From positions 339,903-403,902 of the forward strand of contig CAMPET010000015.1 of assembly GCA_946803715.1 (NCBI GenBank): 64,000 nucleotides of DNA, written 5' to 3'. The translations under genes were made by a program, and so were the position numbers. Shown here one piece after another: positions 23,355 to 37,749 of this stretch. Each line of letters opens with the position of its first letter. The stretch's first letter is position 1. Below the pieces are notes generated by a model that saw only the letters and a list, made by a program, of their open reading frames with translations, made no database searches and had not been told where the DNA came from. The DNA is from Beroe ovata. Taxonomy: Eukaryota > Ctenophora > Nuda > Beroida > Beroidae.

Positions 23355-24300
23355 GGGTGTGTGTGTGTGTGTGTGTGTGTGTGNNNNNNNNNNNNNNNNN
23401 NNNNNNNNNNNNNNNNNNNNNNNNNNNNNNNNNNNNNNNNNNNNNNNNNNNNNNNNNNNNNNNNNNNNNNNNNNNNNNNNNNNNNNNNNNNNNNNNNNNN
23501 NNNNNNNNNNNNNNNNNNNNNNNNNNNNNNNNNNNNNNNNNNNNNNNNNNNNNNNNNNNNNNNNNNNNNNNNNNNNNNNNNNNNNNNNNNNNNNNNNNNN
23601 NNNNNNNNNNNNNNNNNNNNNNNNNNNNNNNNNNNNNNNNNNNNNNNNNNNNNNNNNNNNNNNNNNNNNNNNNNNNNNNNNNNNNNNNNNNNNNNNNNNN
23701 NNNNNNNNNNNNNNNNNNNNNNNNNNNNNNNNNNNNNNNNNNNNNNNNNNNNNNNNNNNNNNNNNNNNNNNNNNNNNNNNNNNNNNNNNNNNNNNNNNNN
23801 NNNNNNNNNNNNNNNNNNNNNNNNNNNNNNNNNNNNNNNNNNNNNNNNNNNNNNNNNNNNNNNNNNNNNNNNNNNNNNNNNNNNNNNNNNNNNNNNNNNN
23901 NNNNNNNNNNNNNNNNNNNNNNNNNNNNNNNNNNNNNNNNNNNNNNNNNNNNNNNNNNNNNNNNNNNNNNNNNNNNNNNNNNNNNNNNNNNNNNNNNNNN
24001 NNNNNNNNNNNNNNNNNNNNNNNNNNNNNNNNNNNNNNNNNNNNNNNNNNNNNNNNNNNNNNNNNNNNNNNNNNNNNNNNNNNNNNNNNNNNNNNNNNNN
24101 NNNNNNNNNNNNNNNNNNNNNNNNNNNNNNNNNNNNNNNNNNNNNNNNNNNNNNNNNNNNNNNNNNNNNNNNNNNNNNNNNNNNNNNNNNNNNNNNNNNN
24201 NNNNNNNNNNNNNNNNNNNNNNNNNNNNNNNNNNNNNNNNNNNNNNNNNNNNNNNNNNNNNNNNNNNNNNNNNNNNNTGTGTGTGTGTGTGTGTGTGTGT
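23355..24300. other. Assembly gap (N 23384-24277) inside a TG microsatellite
   Basis: TG repeats border an 894-base run of N on both sides. The true length and content are unknown. Open frames crossing it are artefacts. Confidence 0.95.
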
Positions 24301-26496
24301 AGCCATTTGGGTGTGTCCTGGGCAATGACCAGCTATAGTGCTACTATACATCTCATGTACAATGTACATATGTATATTGTATATCGTATATACTGTGTAA
24401 ACAATTTACACACAGTACATTGGATGTTGTATTTCGTGTACAGGGATGTACATTGCAATGTATATCAATGCACTGAGTACAAGCTTGGTACATCGTTTAC
24501 AATAATCAAATCATCAGTGTTACAAAGAGTATACTTCAAATGATACGAATAGTAGCAAGCTGATTAGATTACGAGAATATGCAACACTATACACAAAAAC
24601 TCGCGCTGGAGCCATTGACCCAACCTGCCCCTGTATTTAGACGATTGTACAACATAGAATAATCAAAGTTAAAACTCAGAATCTTAAGCAGCGAAGAACG
24701 AGATTGTGAAATCCCTCCTCACAAGTTACAAGGATGGATGAGAACCGCATGATTGTTTCTGATACAGATAACGAGCTCAAACCCCGAAATCTGGGGCAGT
24801 CTTCCGATCGGGAAAAGTGAGGAGTATATTCTGTGAAGAGGGTGTAACAGCACATAATGACACTCCCAATGTGTGAGACCTTATGAGACCCTCACAAACT
24901 GACCTATAATTTTCACTTTTTAATGGGTCTATTGATTAAGACACTAACTACATTACCAACCACAGTCCACAGTATACTGCGATTACACGTGTTGAGAAAC
25001 ATGCGATTGGAGGAAAAGATGGTCAATAAAACATGCTAAAATTGTGACGTGGCGCTCGCTCATCGGATAGGATCGCTGTATTTCAGTCACGTGACAGAGT
25101 GCAATCAACCAATAAAACACGCAAATAATCGTACCCCCTACAGAGAGACAGAGACAGCACATTTTCACACACATTCACACACACACACATTCACAGTATA
25201 AATCAGTAGTGTCATGATGGAGCGTAGGCGTCTGAATGGTATCAATAACCACTCAGCTCAAGATCGTTGCTTGCCCGGCAAATATAATCTCGAAATGAGG
25301 TTCACCATCAGAAAAACTCTCTCTCTCTCCCCAACTTTATCATCCACTCTCTCTCTTATCTCCCCATATCATAGCACGACTTATAACCGGTGGATACACA
25401 TGTGTCCGAGAACAGCCTTCCAACATGTGAAAACACCCGACTACCAACCCACATTATACAATTTCACTACCATTTTCACCATCGTAAATAACACAGTTTT
25501 TTCTCCGTTTAGACCCACCTATCCCCTATGGTGGAGCAATGATCTGTTAATAAGTGTCTCGTAATAAGGTAATTGCCTAGTGGGAGTTGTTAATTACTCT
25601 AGTATATGGCACGCGATATGCCACTGGTGGATTTCTACATAGGGGATTCAAGGCAGGCAATAAATGGAGATTGGGAAAAAATTGTTTTATCATGCACTCA
25701 GGAGCATATGTGGGGACACTGAACCCATGTGACGGATATTGAGTTCATTTTCGAGCTGTCGTGGTCATAATTCTCAGTATTCGTCAAGGCACTGACGCCA
25801 AACAGGTGTAACTCATGACTTGGTAACCTTCTTAGTTTTCACCACTCACAGACTGTAACTCACACGGAGACACAGACACACACACAGTACACACGGGTAG
25901 CACACTTCGCGATACATTGTTACGATATAATACAACGGACACAGATAATATGATGATGAGTAACGATTCATATTTACGGGATCGCCGGATAAAATGCAAC
26001 AAGTTCTCAATATACCATAACATGGACTGAGTCTATAAATCCAGACACACACATACAAATTTCAGTAAACGTCAGTCATGACTCATGTGACGACTCTAGT
26101 GTACTGTGCGTCTCCATTCGCTCAAGATAGTGATGATTGATATTTTGACAAATTTACTGTTTTTCATTGAAAAACATCGCTTTTTACACTCTCAGAACAG
26201 TCAACACATCGGGATAGTGCACTAGGATGACATTGGATGTGTGATTAGAAAGTGACAGACTGTTCTCTAGCTACAAGACACAAGTACATCACACTTGACC
26301 GATGACTGTGAAGGGGAGTTTGGAAGAATCTGAGAAACCTTGACCATTGTATTCAGTGACCTGATATCGAAACATCATACTTTATCGGGAATCAGCTTTT
26401 GAAAAATTAAGCGAAACCAACGAAATAGACACGTTTGAAAAATAAACGAAACCAACAAAGTAGACACTTTCAGCACTCATCGCACAGACTGTGCAC

Positions 26497-26509
26497 AGCA
26501 CACACACAC

Positions 26510-26540
<31 letters not shown>

Positions 26541-26541
26541 A
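26497..26541. repeat. CA microsatellite
   Basis: (CA)n with one CG interruption. Confidence 0.85.
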
Positions 26542-26792
26542 CTATCTATAGTATGGGACGACTGCCACTTGTCGACTGCCATATCTATGACCATTGTCAC
26601 AATGTCCGCTACACTTTGGGTCAGTCTGCGTGATAACAAAACACAGGAAAATATTTTTGAATTGATTACAAGAACACAACAGATATGCAGGAAGATTTGC
26701 ATGTGATATCAATGAACGAATACAAGTCCTTTCTCATTGTCAAGCGAGCTGAATCGAATAAAAGTAAACACTAGATCAACAGCTTCATCTGC

Positions 26793-26831
<39 letters not shown>
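26793..26831. repeat. TG microsatellite
   Basis: Near-perfect (TG)n array of about 39 bp. Confidence 0.85.
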
Positions 26832-26833
<2 letters not shown>

Positions 26834-26993
26834 TATGGCATGAATCTCTGATAATTAACTAGCGATCAGTTATCGCTTGAGCGTATACTTTTCAACAGCA
26901 ATCAAGTGTTAGAGCGTGTATGATACATAGTAATTATAATTCAATTAAAATCAAATGNATTTGGTGAATCCGTAAAAACATATAGTATGGTCT

Positions 26994-27150
26994 GGCAAGC
27001 GCCGCAGCTTTTCGCGCGTTTCACAAACGCATCAAGCTCACCGAGTCGGCCCTTCGGGCCTCCTCGGTGACCGAGCTCGCAAAAAGGGCCCTTCGGGCCC
27101 TTTTTGCTCGCGGGTTCAACATCACCTACAGATGCCGCGGGGGGCTTGCC
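26994..27150. repeat. GC-rich foldback island with two strong hairpins
   Basis: Outer ends GGCAAGC (26994-27000) and GCTTGCC (27144-27150) are reverse complements. Inside are two adjacent hairpins. One is at 27038-27070, with TCACCGAG/CTCGGTGA arms around GGCCC-TTC-GGGCC. The other is at 27079-27107, with a perfect 13-bp stem GCAAAAAGGGCCC and a 3-nt TTC loop. Base composition is sharply different from the AT-rich flanks. A single N lies at 26958, 36 bp to the left. Confidence 0.65.
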
Positions 27151-30100
27151 AGCCCCCTGATATATCTATCAGCAAGATGGATCGATAGGTGTCAAACAAG
27201 CCGCGATGAACATTTTCACGTCATCTCCCTTCCTAACATTTGGTAGAAAGAGAAAAAAGAAGAGCTTAATTCACACAACTGAACAGTGAACACGCGGATC
27301 CATTACAACAACATCTGGAGTTTTTAGATCGTTTATCAAATTATGAAAAAATGTTTGCATAATTTAAGGGAGGGAATGTAAGGTAAGGTATGATGAGAAA
27401 AAGAGTCATCCAGAGTCGACAAAAACAAGCTATAATTATTGAACACAAGAGAGCAAACAATGATCTCGAACGCAAAGCAAATCTCGATTCAAATCTATTT
27501 CGAGTTTCACTATTTTGGAAAAGAAGTACATTCATAAGATTCATTGGCAAGAGTGTACATTCCGGGATGATTTTATGGCATAAGGGGATAATAAATGTCA
27601 TTATCAAGTTCCTAATCACACGTAATAACATAATTTTATGCGTCACCAGATGATTTTTTTTCCTTAGATCATAAGTGTATTTTATTTTGGGAACAAATAC
27701 GTCCGGTGCGCTAGTACTTAGTACTACCGTAACAACAGAGTTTTTCAACTTCAAACTACTTTGAACTTCAAAAAAACTGATGTTCCCCTTCACAGGAATT
27801 TCATTTCTTCAACAAAAACATGTAAATGTTACAAACTAGTTTTAATAGGATGTTAGGAGTGATCGATGATGATCCAGCAGCGAATTTACCAACACCAATA
27901 TCGAGCCTATAGGATTCGGCAGAGATAAAATCATCATTGATCATGTCACCAATGGCGTAAAACCAGCATGAAACAATGGCGGCAAAACGGCGCAAAACTG
28001 CCGCGTAGCCAACATGGAGTCAAGGCATTGAGAACTTGTGATACCTTAATAAACATTCAGTTCTTATTGGAGTTAAAGGCGGTACAGATACTAGCCTACA
28101 ACGGCGCATAGAGGGAAAAGTAAATTCAATCATTTTAGACATCCCAAGCTTTTGTTATTACAGATATAGAACGCCTGTTGGGGATATTAAGCTTTCATCA
28201 CGAGTAAAATGTTGTAAAATCTATTTTAAACAAGTGTCTGTAGGCAGGTCTCTGGTCTATAGTCTATACTCTATGGAAGTCTACATCAGTGACTATAATA
28301 GTGATACATATCCATGTTGGAGGCAGTGACACATTTGTGCTAATAACGAGTAACAATATAGCAATATAGGTGAGGGGATATATAGGAATCGACTGAGGGA
28401 AACTCATTGAAAGGAAGTTTTGCAGCTGCTGTACTCGAATCAGGGAGTACTTTTCAATGGAACTATCGGCAATCGTTAAACACATTTGAAGCATATATTA
28501 TCATAACTGCATCGATATCTATGACTGTTTAACATAGCTATCGGCATGAACATAAAGTTACCCCAGGGTACAACAAAATGAGTCATTTTACCTCAGAATT
28601 CAATTTGAGGTGTTATGGGATAAAAACCTATTAGCAGGATCCTATGAAAAAGCCTCTAAAAATATCCGATCAGCGACCACAGTTTGCAATATTCTCACTC
28701 TACTCTAGCTTTCCAAAATAATCCGGAGCGGAGCTTCAGCTGCTGTACAGTTTATCGAGTATATGAGGGTAAATGTGTCTTGAGAAAAGACTTGGAGAAG
28801 ATAAAATACGAGTAACAGCAAGAGTACAGAGGGGCGAATGAGATGGGGGGAGAGAAAATAATGAGCGGCGCGCAGACACAAAGGACCCAACTGATGATAC
28901 CCTCTTAAACCAACTGCTCATATCACGTGACACCAACACACGTGACACCGATACACGTGGCAGAAACATCACACGTTGTACAACTTCGTCTAGGTTACGT
29001 CACAGCATTCAATAAAGTATGTATTAAAGTGTCTCTCATGTGGAAGAGTCACATGGACGCATCTTGTCTTCCCTTGTAAAGTAGTGATTGGTTTTAATGG
29101 CGGCGGTCGTCTGTCTTTTGTTCAAGGGTTGTCTCATAATGAACATATATTTGCGCGTGAACTACTCAACCCCACAATTGATAGAGAGCACGTGGTAACC
29201 ATGGTCACATGATCACGATCACGTGGGCAAAGCTGAAGTGTCCTGGCGGTAGGCGTTTGATCGGTACATGTGTTCCAACGTCTACAGCGCGTGAAGTGAT
29301 GATGATATCATTGCTGCTCTTGTAGCATAGGAAGCAGTAATCTGTCACGCATCGACAGTAAAGAAGGTACCGCGCACCATGCTTATACCGCGTACCATGC
29401 TTATACCGCGTACCATGCCTAGTTGTCCAGGGAAAAAGAACACGGCAATTACCCAAAATACGGTGAAAAAAGCTTCCATCACGCACTCGCAAATCTTCAC
29501 TCAAATAGCGCTGCGTATTTCCTGTCGCAATCACAACAACGGTAAACAGCATATAATATGACAAATAAACTCGAGCATGTCGGAACGAGAAAGCTGAATT
29601 CCAGTCTATATAACATATTCCTGTCCAGAGTATTAATTATACAAACACCAATTACAGCATCTATACAGCATCTAGTCATACAGGATCTAGTCATACAACA
29701 GTATTCGGAACATGATGATTATAGTCGTGGTCAGAAGTCAGCGGCATGGACGTGCAATTCAGGAACTGTATTGGGGGACATGATGCACGATTCATGAATT
29801 AGGTTATTAGGATCATGCGGTTCGTTTGAATTACGAAATTAGGACACAACTCAAGCTACAATCATGCCACATCAATTTATATGTCCATAGTTTCGCCCGC
29901 AAACTCATGCGATGATGATAGAAACACACATACACTCGTGTAATTAGCGTTATTAGCAGTGCTAATAACGCTAATTACACCTAATAGCACCCCACTCAGA
30001 TGATTAGTCTAATTACAACCAACTACTAATCACCAAGTGCTCGTCATACATAATTAGCAAACAATTACGCTTGATGTCGATCAATATGTACCTACTTAGG

Positions 30101-31971
30101 CCATTATAGTTAATCTAAGAAAATGGAACTTACTTACGAATGTCAAGACCCTCAAAACTCCCTTAAAGTTAAATTGGGAGAAAGAATCTGTAGTATAGTA
30201 CAAAATGCCGGGATAATGGCAATAATGAGGACCGTCATATCTTATAGTCTGGATTACAATTATCCTTCTGTGTCTTCTCCTAGGAAACAATGGGAAGTAC
30301 AGACTTGCCTACACATCTGCTGGAATATCCCAGAATCATCATACATTGTTCTGAACAATGGAGTCACATGGCCCCACAGTATAGAAATGTACAATGTGTA
30401 ATGTACTACAATCGGTGACCACAAATTACAAAAGAAGAACAAGGAGCGCAGCAAGACTATACAATATACATGATATATATGCAACCAAAGTGTACACTGT
30501 ACAGCTTCAACGGGAGCCCCATCTACAACAACAATAATAACGGTGTAGTGCATTATAATGAGTACAAGGAGAGAGCGGTGACTGGTGACATACCAATATC
30601 ATCATAGGAGAGCTGATCACATTACAGTGCACGTGACACACACACACAGACACAAATACACTATACACACATTTCATTATGTCTGTGTTCGCGTACATAT
30701 GATCACGCTTCCCAATGGCTCGTTAAATTCGATTAACACCACACTGGAATGTGTCCGTGAAATTGGATCCGGCGATCCTATGATATTTGAGCTCGCTTCC
30801 TCGAGTCATTTCCAAACCCCGAGTAATCCTAATCTTGGTCTATTCTAGTCAGTATAATAGTCAGTACATATCCTACTAAGATGCGTGTTGCGCACGCACT
30901 GGACTATAACATGGTGTCCTGCACGCAGGACACTATTCTATACGAAAGTCACCTACGGATAGCTACTCAAGGAAGGAAGATAGGGCTAAAATTCGAGCGG
31001 GAATCGATTCAGCGTCCAATATTACAAAATTACATAGGGATGGGTAGTATTTGCATGAGAATAGGACAAAAAGATTTTGTTCGAGTTCTGATTTTGAGGG
31101 CCTCAAATGAGATCTTAACTTGAACTTACGACAGGAATTTTCCATCTCTCCTACTCTTACACTACAAGTATCAACCCACTTTGCGATCATTCAGAGTTCG
31201 CACTCACCGTGAAACCACGCCCAAATTACGATTTCAAACCTGCGGGTAGCGAGCAAACAAAATATTGGGTTCGATGTCACATTACGAATAGCTCATATCC
31301 TGGTCTAGTTTCATTATAAACTAGGTGATTGGATTTTAATTATATCCACTAACCCAGGTATCAGGAAAAACTTGCCCATCATAAGCAGGCACAACTTCAC
31401 AAACGATCCATAGCATAGGGATGAGCAGAGAGAGAGAGTCGGTTTTGATCGCTAGTGCTTTACAACGAAAACGATCTTCTTAATGATAGGAAAAATAGAC
31501 TGTTAAATGTCAATGTCCATGTACCTACTATCATTCAACCAGTCGAATAGAAGGTAGTATGGGCTACCGACTAAACCAAGAGTTAGGGTTGCCTCCAGAA
31601 TTAGTGTTGTGAATACTCTCTCCCTCACACAGGCGAGCATAAAACACAGGCGGGGATGATTTGCCGAAATCGATAATGACATGCTTATTAAGACAAAGGT
31701 AATTAACTAATTGGGTAATGTAAATGTTTATCGATGAAGCACAGCATCACTATTGATAAGAGATTGCCTAATTGGAGAAGGGAGGAGAAGATCGGAATTA
31801 ACTGTGGAAGATTAACCTACTAATTAAAGCAACCGGAAAAATCTGAAAGGAATCTAGACTTAGTCACTAGACAATGCACTCAATTGACACCAGACACCAG
31901 ACTCCACCGCCAAGAGAACTGAACACCACCAAATCTGGCACCACTTCAAACCTGAAGATGCTAGTTACGAN

Positions 31972-32030
31972 ACACACATACACAGACACAGACACACACA
32001 CACACACACACACAGACACACACACATCCG
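31972..32030. repeat. CA microsatellite next to a single N
   Basis: (CA)n with GA interruptions, starting right after the N at 31971. Confidence 0.8.
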
Positions 32031-32357
32031 CTTTACAGACAGAGTTACTGTCTCCAGTATACATGCAGCACTGACTATATGTTCATGATTTATACGCAGG
32101 TACATTGTCCAAGTCACACTGTAATTGTAAGGAACAAACTCGCGTATTTCCGCAGGACAAATTTAATGCTGCAGGATATATATGATGATGAGACATTCAT
32201 GATGAGACATTCATGATGAGACATCCATGATGATGAGACATCCATGAATTCATGCGAGACATGACTTCCTTACTCATAATGAGCTTCGGAGTTGGACTAA
32301 AGGAAGTGAGGGGATGTTCAACAACTCATTGCAAGGAAGCTTGCAACTGGGTATGAA

Positions 32358-32361
<4 letters not shown>

Positions 32362-32410
<49 letters not shown>
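32362..32410. repeat. GA microsatellite ending at a single N
   Basis: Uninterrupted (GA)n, joined at N 32411 to unique sequence. Confidence 0.9.
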
Positions 32411-33735
32411 NATAAAGCTTATACATATCCGATACCAACATGTACCAATCTGTTTGTCTATCCAATCGTATGTCATGTCTCTTTTTAATGATTTTGATAG
32501 TGGCCATTGGTAGAACTTCAGTCGTTGCATCTGTACTGGCAATGGCTCAGAATGATGTTTCTGTTTTACCTACGTCAGTCCACATTTAGAGGACTTTTTC
32601 AGGAAAACAAGCAATGATGTTGTATCTTATGTTTGGTCGTGGCAGTGTTTAGTATATATACCTGCCTGACGGAAATCGACTTCATCCTTCAGATAACCGC
32701 TTACCGAGACCGGATAGCAGTCCCCGAATTTCGAAATGTAGCACAAATCGATCGGATAACGGACTTAGAAAATGTAAAATATGTATCGTTTCTCAAATTA
32801 TTTCCGTCAAAAATTTAAGAAAAAAGTCCAAAGAGGTCGGTAAATTCAGAAAAATAATGTCAGATTACAGCTATCCTTGACCGGAATTCGCAAACAAAAA
32901 TGAACAAAAAATCAATAATTTTCCTGTCTGCACACTATGGCCATATATATATGCGTGTTATGTAGTAAATCGAAGCCACAGTTTACAATGACACCCTTGT
33001 AAGGTTACAATAGGTGGCACTATACTGCAGATCAGCGAAGTTTTGAGGGTTGAATGTGTAATATATTAACGAATAAAACGAGAAAATGTAACAATTCAAC
33101 GTAGGTTCCGTGGCTTCTGAAAAGTGAGCTTGGAAAAGAGAAAACAATGCAAGGCGTTCTCGAAGAAGCTGCTGATAAATGACAGAATGGGCATAATGTG
33201 TCGGATACAGACTTGTAACATGGACAAAATGATTTACAATCACAGTGATCTGTAGACAGTTGCAAAATCTATCATAGGAAGACATGTATCAGAGATTCCT
33301 GACGTTTGAAATGAGACTCATGGTAACTTTGATGATAAATAGGACGAGAAGTGTTCTAACGAACATTTTACTGTAGCAATAAAACGAAGCGTTGATCTGT
33401 TGTTCAAAAGTAACCAAAAGATCCCTCTTTCACACACCGGGACTCATGGGATTTGTATCGAGAGAATGAATACCAAACCTCGTCCAGGTTGAAACTGATT
33501 ATGAGTAGAGCTTGAATAACAGAAGGTCCTAGAATCCTAGAAATCTGGAGAATGAGCTACTGTAGGTTAAATCTCTGTGACATTCAATGAGTGGTGTAGA
33601 ATTCCCTCTTCTCTGGAACCCCTAACAGTACCCAATACTCATTGTATCTTTGAGTTCGCCTCCAAGATCCTAAGATATCTCATAGCGACCGAATTACTTA
33701 GTACCACCCAAACTTATAATGATCCAAGCACACTC

Positions 33736-33825
33736 ACAGACAAACACACACACACACAACCAAACACATACACACTGCCACAACCACACACAACCACACA
33801 CAAGTACATACACATTCACACACAN
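33736..33825. repeat. CA-rich tract ending at a single N
   Basis: CACACA/CAACCA low-complexity DNA, N at 33826. The join truncates an exon-like segment on its right. Confidence 0.75.
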
Positions 33826-35580
33826 GTCGACTCATCAAGGTCTTTAAGGAGAGGAGTAATGATACTGTAATTCATATATGTCAATCCAGCAACCTGATCC
33901 AACAAGGCGACATTCCAGCAGTTCCGGAACATTTTGTTGTTTCCTTCACAGAAGCTTCGGGACAAAAAATAAAGTCCAAGGGAGAGAGATTAAATAATCG
34001 ATACAAAACTCGCAATAACAACAAATCAACTTCATAGGTCGATACCATCAGCTCCTCTGCCTCTTTCTAGATCTAGATAGATGAAAAAGGGAGACGGCAG
34101 TCTCTGGCCAGTGACCACTGCAGTCAGTATCAGGATATATGCTGGTGGTCTGCGGCTGCAAAGTACCCTGGCTCCGAATAACCTACAATACTCATGAACT
34201 GAGCGATCTCTAGTATAAGCTAATGATGAGTAGAAGAGATATCCATTATCTTAGCATCATTAAGACATAAATAACTATGTGCATACCAGTCGTCCTGAGC
34301 AGTATGATATGAAAATGAAAAATCAGACTTAAAATCATGAAAAGAGGCAGAGGCTGAAAAGTGGTGTGGCATTACATCCAAGAATGACCAGTAGATCTAT
34401 GGCAGTGATCTCTGTGAACTGTGAGTGCTGGAATGGATATTGAGCGATTAAAGCAGCCGAAGATAACTTTCAGTGATGCATAACACATATCCTTTTTGCA
34501 AGCCTAAACTAGAAAAAAAAACCTTCGCCCTTGAACAACAAAAGCTGCTGCGTCAGTCTTACACTGACATGATACACTTCCTGCACTATACATGGCTCAC
34601 GCCTTATCATGCCCAGTAGCAATCTGCAGCTGCACAAGAGACCATACAACCACCATGTTATATATCAGACCCAGTTTAAGCCGCACACTCACCAATATAG
34701 CTGCAGTCATCTCACAGCCAACAATTCTGTGCAGTCTTGTCAGGGTGTCAGCACAAATTGGTAACAATAAATATGCTGCATCATGCATCTAACATTCATG
34801 TGCAGGGGTAAAAAAGTTAGATAATCACATTCACTCCTACACATTATGAAATTGTGGAGAAGCCCTTATGATTACAAGTGATATGCACGGTGTTTGACAA
34901 CATCCTAGGATGAAACACTTACAGTTAGTGTCTACACTAATTAGTAATTATGAGATACAGTAATTATGAATTAGATGCTCTGTACTTGTGTATCTTGCGA
35001 AATCTGCTGAAATGTGGGAAATGTATCGCAATATGTATGCAAGTATAGACGGCCCCAGACTCACATATTGTTACTACGAGATAACATCGAGAGAAACGAA
35101 ATATAACTGAGGCGACGTAGGATTGTGTGGAAATAAAGAAAACCATGATGTGGCCGACACCTTTTTTTCCGACTAACAGCTTGATCTGATACACGCAGTT
35201 GCTCCTGACCAAGATGGGGAAAAGTTAAGACTGTTCTAGAAATTAGAAGACCCAAACCCACGTTAAAATAGAACCCATAGTCTAGCGCATATATCCCTCG
35301 TGTAAAAACAGTATAATGAGTAGGAGCTTCGGAGAATTAGTATGGGTATTTAACTGCACACGAGGGAAAGTGATAAATATTATGAAGGAGCATTACTCAG
35401 CGAGTGCTAAGTCAAGTTAATCATCAAGCATCCTTCATATTTATCATCAAATGACCAAGTTATTGTCACGAAAATTAATCAAAATTCAAATCAAATTATA
35501 TGGGTCAACAAAAGGCTATACCGCCTGAAATTAATTTTACGAACAAAAGGAGCTGAGTAGTGATGACTGGTCTGCGGCGG

Positions 35581-36087
35581 TCAGTCTTCAGTTCTCGAGA
35601 TCATATGAAAAGAGCACTCATCCCCCTTTCCTTGAGTGTGCATGTCATTAGTCAGCATTCTCCAAGCTTCAGCCTCCACTGAGAGAGTATATTGGCTGAG
35701 GGCGCGCGCAGCACTCCAGCCCAGAGCAATTAAAATTTCCTGTGTGTATGTGTGTTTTTCCTTTGATATAGTTAATGATCCAAGTGGCAAACATATGTAA
35801 TGGGCAAAGGTACGATCGTCGGAGTTTTCCTGTGGTAGAGAAAAACGGGCTAGTGGTATGTAATTGAGATAGGGAAACGTTTATCGAAATGAGGAAGGGG
35901 AAAAGGACTAAAAACATTTTTGAGGGAAAGATATGTAGGCGGTGGAATGGGCTCTCACGTGTACGAAAACTAGTATTTTGCCAAAAACTACCATAATTCT
36001 GTGATAAACACGGACAGCTATCTGACGCATGACTCTCCGTACTTACCTACCTCATCTAGAGCGTCACGACACTGATATTGGAGGATA
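35581..36087 (-). CDS. Possible two 3' exons of an unidentified gene
   Basis: Exon 36051-36087 (ILQYQCRDALDE, donor GTAGGT) and exon 35581-35829 (acceptor CCACAG, open for 82 residues to a stop) are phase-compatible. The second contains LGSLTISKEKHTYTQEILIALGW split across no obvious domain. The protein is not recognised. Support is reading frame plus splice borders only; an alternative is chance open sequence. Confidence 0.35.
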
Positions 36088-37749
36088 CTGACCAAAGATA
36101 CAAAAATATGGTATCACAAGCGTACACATGCTGGTCAGGACGAAACGATAGGTAAACGCCACACATCACAATGAAAGGAACACGTCGAACGAGACAAGAT
36201 TCTGTCATGAAACCACTCACGATAAACTGATGCTTGCTAAAACCTCGAGTAACATGATTGACAACGTACATAGTGAAGGGTCACATGGGTATAGCTATAT
36301 TGATTAAGTCACGTGATTTCGGTAAAAAGGAGGTCCTGTCATGAGACAAATCCGGTAAGTCCTGCATTGAGAAACAAGAGGTGTGGTGCATAGGCAATGA
36401 ATGTACGATTCATGATAAGTTTATGCTTCGTGCATTATTCAGTTTCAGTCTGTTTATTATTACCAAAGTGATATAATCGATTCAACCAATAAAGTGGGTA
36501 GGAACGAGCGTTTGGATAAACCAGTTGAACTTATTCGTTGGTGGTAATACAGACGAAAACCAGCTATATTTCTACCAGTCAAAGAGCACTCGGGCGATGG
36601 CAAATGATATGATATTTTCACACGTACAATTGCTTTGATACACTGGTGTGAAAAGCCTGGACACGTGACTAATATTGGTCACGTGACCACTGAGTGCTAC
36701 ATGGTACTGCGAGACCACCACAATGAGTATGATTACACACATGTGTTCTGAAGCTATGGTGGGATTGAGCGGTGCATTATACTATTGTACGATCGGTGAG
36801 TAACGTGTATTGTCACGTGTATTGTAACGTGTATTGTCACGTGATTAAACACGTGACAGTATGATGCTATTCGATTGAATCATGCTATATCTCTGGAGAC
36901 AGCATTTAAGAATGAGATGTCAGCATAATAACCACATGATGGATGATTGGATGAGAATTGCTCCTTGGACCATGCGATTAGAAAGATAAGATGATTATCA
37001 GGGAGAATCTTAGAGCAAGCTATAAGTGAGCGTTTCATTCAAATTTCGATCGGTCGCATATTCAGAACAGCGAAAATGATAATAGGAGTATCTTCATCAC
37101 ATGCTACCTCACGAATGACAACCCTAGTGATTTCTACTTAAAAACTTCTCTGTAATGTGTTGTTATTATAGCTGTATCGAAAAGATGTTCCCAAGATGTT
37201 CGCAAGATGATTGGTTGCGCTTGTCACGTGCCACAGAGCCATGGTTGTCACTGGTTATGCGACATCACGTGTCCCGTGATTTCAAGCACGTTGGCAATTA
37301 CGGTAAGAGATTAAGTATTGGATTTTCAAGTAAAAGAGGGGTTCTCACAATCTATAAGTCAAAGTGGAGTTGCATGAGCATCATGCAACGTGTACAAATA
37401 AAACTTGTGCTCTAAGTCTAGTACTTGAACTATTAAAAAGCTGTAAAGTATGACACAGGAGTCTTATCAATTACTCGATTATTGCTGATAAGAAATATTC
37501 GAGTGTTCGCATCCAAAGAGTTCTAATAGATTGACTTGGTGATGGTCAGAACATCAACAATTCTTTCTTCAAAAATGTGCACAAAAAGGTTCATCTTAAA
37601 CAGAAAAATAGTCGATTACTAGAGGAAAGAAGATAGTCTACGGAATAGAAGCAGTAAGTAGTCTGAACAAACCCAAACAAAACTACTTCATGCCATGGAC
37701 AGGACAAAGTTACAGCAACAACGTGGAACAGGGTAGAATGTAATTGCAC

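Larger units (their letters stand above)
24301..31859. other. Non-coding block with no supported gene
   Basis: About 7.5 kb without a recognisable gene. It holds CA/TG microsatellites, short tandem repeats such as three copies of a 17-bp unit ACCATGCTTATACCGCG near 29370-29420, the GC-rich hairpin island at 26994-27150, and three CACGTG cores at 15-bp spacing (28922-28966). One minus-strand frame (28705-28890) starts with a hydrophobic leader that could be a signal peptide, but no donor site or partner exon supports it. Confidence 0.5.
31860..34775 (-). other. Scattered exon-like segments of an unidentified gene
   Basis: Several short minus-strand segments are open, have GT-AG borders and read like protein: 34693-34775 (ICADTLTRLHRIVGCEMTAA), 33894-33954 (FCEGNNKMFRNCWNVALLDQ), near 33827-33863 (IITPLLKDLDES, cut by the N at 33826), near 32415-32520 (TTEVLPMATIKIIKKRHD) and 31890-31955 (VVPDLVVFSSLGGGVW). 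A possible terminal frame with stop at 32274 follows the GA microsatellite. I could not join them into one reading frame or assign a family. They may belong to the same gene as the exons at 35581-39043. Confidence 0.3.

Noticed and set aside
23254-24543. Frames of 325-412 residues across the N run
   Set aside because: They are created by translating N as open sequence between TG repeats.
27073-27110. Rho-independent terminator
   Set aside because: The hairpin has the right shape but the surrounding DNA is eukaryotic and there is no bacterial gene next to it.
27341-27793. 150-residue minus-strand open frame
   Set aside because: Composition follows AT-rich DNA, no domain, no splice partner and no conservation signal that I can see.
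28705-28890. Minus-strand frame with a signal-peptide-like leader as possible first glypican exon
   Set aside because: No suitable donor in the required phase follows the hydrophobic stretch.
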